A DNA stretch of 64,000 bases, from the NCBI RefSeq assembly GCF_001021975.1, contig NZ_CP009928.1, positions 2,670,001 through 2,734,000 of the forward strand, given 5' to 3'. The stretch is from Chryseobacterium gallinarum (lineage in GTDB: Bacteria > Bacteroidota > Bacteroidia > Flavobacteriales > Weeksellaceae). The notes below the pieces were generated by a model. That model was not told the origin of the DNA and searched no databases. It saw only the letters and a list, made by a program, of their open reading frames with translations. Within the stretch, counting starts at the first letter, position 1. Every line of letters begins with the position of its first letter. The position numbers and the translations under genes are program-made. Of the stretch, positions 59,573 through 64,000 are shown in pieces.

Positions 59573-61801
59573 ATGAAAATTAAAAAACTATTTTCAGGAA
59601 TATTCCTCTTATTCTTGTTTTTTGGAAAAGGACAGGATTTTTTTACACCGGTCAGTGAGAGGTCTATTAGAACGGATTCTAAAAACAGAACGGTACAACC
59701 CGAAAAGTTCCTTACCTATAAATTGGATGTGGAAAGAATAAGAAATTACTTTGCTTCAGTTCCGGAGTTGGCAGATCATGATTTTAAAAACAATGCACCG
59801 GTTATTGTACTTCCTATGCCTGACGGAACAAAAGCAAAATTTAAAATCTGGAAATCCTCAGTAATGGCTCCGAAATTAGCCAGTCAGTTTCCCCAGCTTA
59901 TTACCTTAACGGGACAGGGAGTGGACGACCGCTATGCTACAGTAAAACTGGATCTGACAGAATTAGGATTTCATGCCCAGATAAAATCCGTGGTGACGGG
60001 CGATACCTACATTGATCCTTATGCAAAAACTGATATTAACAATTATATCGTTTATAAAAAAGCTGATCTTATTGATAAAAATCCAAGAACCTGTGGAACG
60101 CAGGACGAAGAACATCAATTTGAAAAAAAAAGCGCGCAAAGAAGCGTTACACCAAGCGTAGGAACTCAAATTAGAATTTTCAGACTGGCAGTAGCCTGCA
60201 CGGGAGAGTATGCAAAGGCAGCTACGGGACTTGCTACACCTACTATTGCACAAACTCTTTCAGCTATTATAACGACCGTAAACAGAGTAAACGGAGTATA
60301 TGAGCAGGAGGTGGCTTCCAGGCTCATATTGGTAGATAATGAAACCAACGTTATCTTTACCAATTCTGATACCGATCCTTTTACCGGAAATAATAATGCC
60401 AATATGTTAATCAATGAAAGCCAGACCCAGATTGATGCTTTGATAGGAAATGCCAATTATGATATAGGACATACATTCAGCACTGGCGGAGGTGGATTAG
60501 CCCAATTAGGCTCTATTTGTAACAATGCGAGTAAAGCCAGGGGAATTACCGGTTCATCTAATCCTGTAGGAGATCCTTATGATATTGATTATGTAGCACA
60601 TGAAGTAGGACACCAGTTTGGAGGCCCTCATACCTTTAATGCGATAACAGGAAACTGTAACGGGAACCGCAGTTCAGCCAATGCTGTAGAACCGGGAAGT
60701 GGAATTACCATTATGGCTTACGCGGGAATTTGTGGAGCTACCAATAACCTGGCAGCCAATAGTATTCCTATTTTTCACACCCGTTCATTCCAGTCTATTA
60801 CGACAAAAGTTCAGTCAACAACATGCCAGGTAACAACGCCTGTTCCTAATACCGCCCCTGTTGTAAATGCAGGAAACAATTATACCATACCAAAAGGTAC
60901 TCCGTTTAAGCTGACCGGCTCAGCCACTGATGCTGAAAACAACGCACTTACCTATTGCTGGGAGCAGAATGATACCGGTCCTGCCGGAGACTGGAATCTT
61001 CCGACTCTGAATGCTCCTTTGTTCAGGTCATTTATGCCTACCACCGTACCTTACAGATATTTTCCGAGACTTACCGATTTAATCGGTACAACCACCCCTA
61101 AAGGGGAAATTTTACCATCTTACGGAAGAACTATGGAGTTTAGATTGACAGTAAGAGACAATAATGCCGGCTGTGCCGGGGTTGCCAATGATGATGCTAC
61201 CATAACGGTTGACGGGAATTCAGGTCCGTTCCAAGTAACAGCACCCGGCTCTGCAGTAAACTGGGCAGGCAACTCATCTCAAACCATTACATGGAACGTA
61301 GCGAATACTACCGCTGCTCCCGTAAGTTGTGCCAATGTGAGTATTTTACTTTCCACCGATGGAGGGCTTACATATCCTACCACGATCTTGGCGTCTACTC
61401 CCAACGATGGTTCAGAAGTGATCACTATTCCTAATGTGAATACCACACAAGCCAGGATTATGGTGGCCGGAGAGGGAAATGTTTTCTTTAATATTAATCC
61501 GGTTAATTTTACCATTAGTCAGGTATTGGCTGTTGATGAAGTAAAAAATAATAAAGACGTATTTGCCATATATCCTAACCCAAGTAAGGGTCTTTTGAAT
61601 ATTAAATTTACCAATTCAAATGAAGTCTATGATATTACAGTGTATGATGTAAGTGGAAAGCTGGTATTCAATCAGCGGAATAATAAGCCGGGGTATGACA
61701 GGATAGGATCTTTCAACCTCTCCCAATTGGTGAAAGGAGATTATCTGATCAAGATTAAGTCTGAAAATATAGATAAAACTATAAAATGGATTAAAGAATA
61801 G
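59573..61801 (+). CDS. Secreted zinc metalloprotease with T9SS type A sorting domain
   Basis: 742 residues. Signal peptide 1-20 (ending FGKGQ), a propeptide (about 22-195; includes a possible Cys switch in RTCGTQDEE), and a reprolysin-like metalloprotease domain (about 198-430) with the zinc motif HEVGHQFGGPH (His343, Glu344, His347, His353) and Met-turn ITIMAYAGIC. Ig/PKD-like domains (about 440-640) follow, with the type IX C-terminal domain at the end (FAIYPNPSKGLLNIKFTN, YDVSGKLVF, GDYLIKI). It is thus a probable cargo of the GldKLMN machinery encoded in this window, secreted to digest protein. Confidence 0.94.
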   Translation: MKIKKLFSGIFLLFLFFGKGQDFFTPVSERSIRTDSKNRTVQPEKFLTYKLDVERIRNYFASVPELADHDFKNNAPVIVLPMPDGTKAKFKIWKSSVMAPKLASQFPQLITLTGQGVDDRYATVKLDLTELGFHAQIKSVVTGDTYIDPYAKTDINNYIVYKKADLIDKNPRTCGTQDEEHQFEKKSAQRSVTPSVGTQIRIFRLAVACTGEYAKAATGLATPTIAQTLSAIITTVNRVNGVYEQEVASRLILVDNETNVIFTNSDTDPFTGNNNANMLINESQTQIDALIGNANYDIGHTFSTGGGGLAQLGSICNNASKARGITGSSNPVGDPYDIDYVAHEVGHQFGGPHTFNAITGNCNGNRSSANAVEPGSGITIMAYAGICGATNNLAANSIPIFHTRSFQSITTKVQSTTCQVTTPVPNTAPVVNAGNNYTIPKGTPFKLTGSATDAENNALTYCWEQNDTGPAGDWNLPTLNAPLFRSFMPTTVPYRYFPRLTDLIGTTTPKGEILPSYGRTMEFRLTVRDNNAGCAGVANDDATITVDGNSGPFQVTAPGSAVNWAGNSSQTITWNVANTTAAPVSCANVSILLSTDGGLTYPTTILASTPNDGSEVITIPNVNTTQARIMVAGEGNVFFNINPVNFTISQVLAVDEVKNNKDVFAIYPNPSKGLLNIKFTNSNEVYDITVYDVSGKLVFNQRNNKPGYDRIGSFNLSQLVKGDYLIKIKSENIDKTIKWIKE

Positions 61802-61823
61802 GGTTCAACCCCTCCCTTTACTT

Positions 61824-61857
61824 AAAAGACCGCTTCCAAACATGAAAGCGGTCTTTT
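61824..61857. terminator. Convergent terminator after the metalloprotease gene
   Basis: AAAAGACCGCTT and AAGCGGTCTTTT form a 12-bp stem with a 10-base loop and T/A tracts on both sides. Confidence 0.88.
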
Positions 61858-61885
61858 AATTTTAATCTTCTCTTAATGATGTATA

Positions 61886-63445
61886 TTAAACAACCTTTAA
61901 ATGCTGTTTATCTTTTATCAGCCATAAGCCGATAAATGTCAGCAATCCGTTAAGAACAATCAGTTCTACACCAATCCGGTAGTCTGTATAAGTTGTCACG
62001 GCAAGATTGATCAGATACGTAATAACAGGAGCCAGAAGTGTTACTGCAAGAATAGAATGTTTTGTTGAAATCCTGAACCTGGTAAAGATTCCGAAAGCAA
62101 AAAGTCCTAAAAGCGGGCCATACGTATAACCGGCAATTTCCATAATAAGATATACAATAGATTTATCATTCAGTGCTTTAAAAACCATGATTAAGATGAA
62201 GAAAACAGCTGTAAACGTTAAATGTACCTTCATACGGACGCGTTTTTTTTCTTTTTCTGTTTTGGTTTTATCCTCATTGATATTCAACAGATCTACACAA
62301 TAAGAACTGGTAACCGCAGTCAAAGCACCATCAGCAGAAGGAAACAGTGCTGAAATTAATCCAATGATAAAAATAATTGAAATAGCCATGGGAAAATATC
62401 CCTGAAGAGATAAAGCAGGAAATAAGTCATCCCCCATGATATTTTTAATATTTCCTGAAGCGTCTTTAAATCCGAAAATATGAGCAACCGTTTCAGTGTT
62501 TATCGTTCCATACTCAGCTCCGTGTTGTAATGCAAAAAGGTAGAGCAGTCCACCCAGGAATAAGAAAGCAAGATTTACAAAAAGCAATGTTCCTGCAAAA
62601 GTCAGCATATTTTTTTTGGAATTTTTAAGGTTGTCAACAGAAATGTTTTTCTGCATCATTTCCTGATCCAGCCCCGTCATGGCAATCGTAATGAAAATTC
62701 CTCCTAAGATGGTTTTAAGAAAAAAGGTTTTGGAATTAGGATCAGAATTGATAAAATGGGTATAGTTTTTTTGTTCTAAAATAGTATAAGCCTCACCGAA
62801 AGATAAATTCAGGTTGGATAGAATATATACAATACAAGCGACCAGGCTGATAATCATGAACGAAGTTTGCAGCGTATCCGTGATTACGATTGTTTTCACT
62901 CCCCCTTCAAAGGTATACAAAAGAACCATCAGTAAAAGAACAAGTGAGGTAACCCAAAACGGAACGCCCAGCCCTTCCAGCAAAAAGATCTGTAAAACAT
63001 TTACCACCAGATATAATCTCGCCGTTGCACCAATAGCCCTGGAAATGATAAAGAATATAGAGCCTATTTTGTGTGCCTCCACATTAAATCTTTTTCCCAG
63101 ATAAGTATAAATGGAAGTGAGGTTCATCTTATAATATAGGGGAAGCAATATGGCGGCCACAATAAAATATCCGATAAAAAATCCGATCACCATCATATAA
63201 TACTCAAATCCTCCATAGATATATTCTGTTCCGGTCATTTTTCCGACCGTTCCGGGAACCGAGATAAAGGTAACTCCACTGAGACTGGTTCCTATCATTC
63301 CAAATGCAACGAGCCACCATTTGCTCTTTTTATTGCCGATAAAAAATGATTGATTATCAGAATTTCTGCTGGTGAAATAAGAAATCACCAAAAGACCAAT
63401 GAAATAGATAAAGACAAATAGCAAAAGGATAGTTCCTGAATTCAT
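61886..63445 (-). CDS. Sodium:solute symporter family protein
   Basis: 519 residues, about 13-14 membrane helices. Early signatures of the SSS family (PF00474): FFIGNKKSKWWLVAFGMIGT, then SLSGVTFISVPG and TGTEYIYGGFEYYMMVIGFF, and the later MTGLDQEMMQKNISVDNLKN. Members import sugars, amino acids, carboxylates or sialic acid with sodium; the solute here is unknown. It has its own TATATTTG element just upstream and stands alone. Confidence 0.92.
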   Translation of the reverse strand: MNSGTILLLFVFIYFIGLLVISYFTSRNSDNQSFFIGNKKSKWWLVAFGMIGTSLSGVTFISVPGTVGKMTGTEYIYGGFEYYMMVIGFFIGYFIVAAILLPLYYKMNLTSIYTYLGKRFNVEAHKIGSIFFIISRAIGATARLYLVVNVLQIFLLEGLGVPFWVTSLVLLLMVLLYTFEGGVKTIVITDTLQTSFMIISLVACIVYILSNLNLSFGEAYTILEQKNYTHFINSDPNSKTFFLKTILGGIFITIAMTGLDQEMMQKNISVDNLKNSKKNMLTFAGTLLFVNLAFLFLGGLLYLFALQHGAEYGTINTETVAHIFGFKDASGNIKNIMGDDLFPALSLQGYFPMAISIIFIIGLISALFPSADGALTAVTSSYCVDLLNINEDKTKTEKEKKRVRMKVHLTFTAVFFILIMVFKALNDKSIVYLIMEIAGYTYGPLLGLFAFGIFTRFRISTKHSILAVTLLAPVITYLINLAVTTYTDYRIGVELIVLNGLLTFIGLWLIKDKQHLKVV

Positions 63446-63465
63446 GCTGAAATTTTAAATTTTAG

Positions 63466-63473
63466 CAAATATA
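63466..63473 (-). promoter_or_regulatory. -7 promoter element of the SSS symporter gene
   Basis: TATATTTG on the minus strand, exact TAnnTTTG match, 21 bases before the start codon. Confidence 0.5.
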
Positions 63474-63501
63474 GTTTTTTTCTGTTCTGCTGAAAAAGAA
63501 A

Positions 63502-63534
63502 AAAACCTTCCGGAGATCTGCTCTGAAAGGTTTT
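63502..63534 (-). terminator. Terminator of the OsmC/GNAT unit
   Basis: AAAACCTTCCGGAG and CTCTGAAAGGTTTT pair with one or two mismatches and a 5-base loop, with T-run on the minus strand. Confidence 0.65.
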
Positions 63535-63557
63535 ATATTTTGAGGGTTAAATAAAGG

Positions 63558-63845
63558 CTAATTCACCAAAACATCCTGAATTGCTGCATCTTTCTGGAAG
63601 CTTGCCTTAGCAAACGGACATAAAGGAATGATTTTTTTTCCATTTTTCCGGGCGAAATCTACCGCTGCCAAAAGCATTTCTTTTCCTACACCTTTTCCGT
63701 TGTAAGCTTCTTCCACCTCGGTGTGGTCTATAATAAATCTTTCTTCTCCCGCCCAGGTATACGTCATCATGCCTGCACGTCTTCCATCTATGAAAGCTTC
63801 AAAACTTCCGTGTTTGTCGTCGTTGTTTTGTTTTACTTCGATCAT
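63558..63845 (-). CDS. Small GNAT-like acetyltransferase (YjdJ-like)
   Basis: 95 residues, the size of the GCN5-related CG-box family (PF14542). The acetyl-CoA site is seen in VEEAYNGKGVGKEMLLAAVD, and IIPLCPFAKASFQKD is the C-terminal signature with Cys. The acceptor is unknown. Two bases separate its start from the OsmC stop, so the two genes form one transcript. Confidence 0.9.
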   Translation of the reverse strand: MIEVKQNNDDKHGSFEAFIDGRRAGMMTYTWAGEERFIIDHTEVEEAYNGKGVGKEMLLAAVDFARKNGKKIIPLCPFAKASFQKDAAIQDVLVN

Positions 63846-63847
63846 GT

Positions 63848-64000
63848 TTATGAGAATTTAGTTAATATTTCTATATCGTTAGTTAATATTTTGTGAACAG
63901 GGCATGCATCAGCAATCGTGTGAAGTCTTTTCATCTGCTCATCATCCAGATTTCCATCAAAGGTAATATCCCTTTTAAAGACAGCTCTTTTGGTGAGCGG
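63848..64000 (-). CDS. OsmC family protein, 5' part cut by window edge
   Basis: The last 50 codons and stop of an OsmC/Ohr-type protein: LTKRAVFKRDITFDGNLDDE, then QMKRLHTIADACPVHKIL with the redox-active second Cys in ACPVHK, then NDIEILTKFS. OsmC proteins are thiol peroxidases that reduce organic hydroperoxides. The first Cys and dimer region lie beyond the window. It overlaps no other gene and precedes the GNAT gene by 2 bases. Confidence 0.85.
   Translation of the reverse strand, partial: PLTKRAVFKRDITFDGNLDDEQMKRLHTIADACPVHKILTNDIEILTKFS

Overview
The window is a 64 kb piece of a low-GC Bacteroidota chromosome. It is most like Chryseobacterium or a close relative (Flavobacteriia, Weeksellaceae). 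The evidence is the gldK-gldL-gldM-gldN type IX secretion operon, secreted proteins with type A and type B T9SS sorting domains, DUF4270 and GLPGLI proteins, Bacteroidota-type promoters (TTG, about 17-19 bases, TAnnTTTG), and a general lack of Shine-Dalgarno sequences. Both ends cut through genes: a POT peptide transporter on the left and an OsmC-family gene on the right. I see no rRNA, CRISPR array, prophage or intact insertion sequence.

Layout. 1-2.4 kb: two tandem POT peptide transporters. 2.6-6.1 kb: the most unusual locus, in which two small Cys-rich double-glycine-leader peptides are each followed by a GLPGLI-family secreted protein, with a third GLPGLI gene broken by one extra base. 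6.2-11.9 kb: dipeptidyl peptidase IV, two small proteins, an alpha-glucan phosphorylase lacking the PLP lysine, and a possible nuclease-like protein. 12-16 kb: a T9SS type B surface protein and an RCC1-repeat secreted protein. 16-22 kb: DinB-like protein, MtaB, a glutamate-synthase-like enzyme, a lipoprotein, an S4 RNA-binding protein, shikimate kinase and a Lys-Leu-Lys tRNA operon. 22-34 kb: panC, a glycogen-synthase-like fragment, DUF4270, glmS, gldKLMN, an FAD oxidoreductase and SemiSWEET. 33.7-41.4 kb: two small lipoproteins and an RND efflux operon. 41.6-46 kb: M20 peptidase, a gene of unknown function with a fresh 121-bp tandem duplication at its 3' end, DUF2490, a gene-poor stretch and tRNA-Ser. 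46-55.6 kb: asparaginase, TrmH, RsmE, TsaD, a giant TamB, an Lrp regulator and a membrane protein. 55.7-64 kb: a split transketolase with an unknown secreted protein between its halves, a T9SS-exported metalloprotease, a sodium:solute symporter, a GNAT protein and OsmC.

How they fit. Many genes serve a secretory, peptide-feeding surface life style: GldKLMN forms the T9SS ring and motor, the 12 kb and 59.6 kb proteins are likely its cargo, DPP IV makes dipeptides, and the POT carriers import them. The GG-leader peptide/GLPGLI tandem modules are the best candidate for an undescribed system. No matching peptidase-containing ABC exporter lies in the window, so any export partner must be encoded elsewhere.
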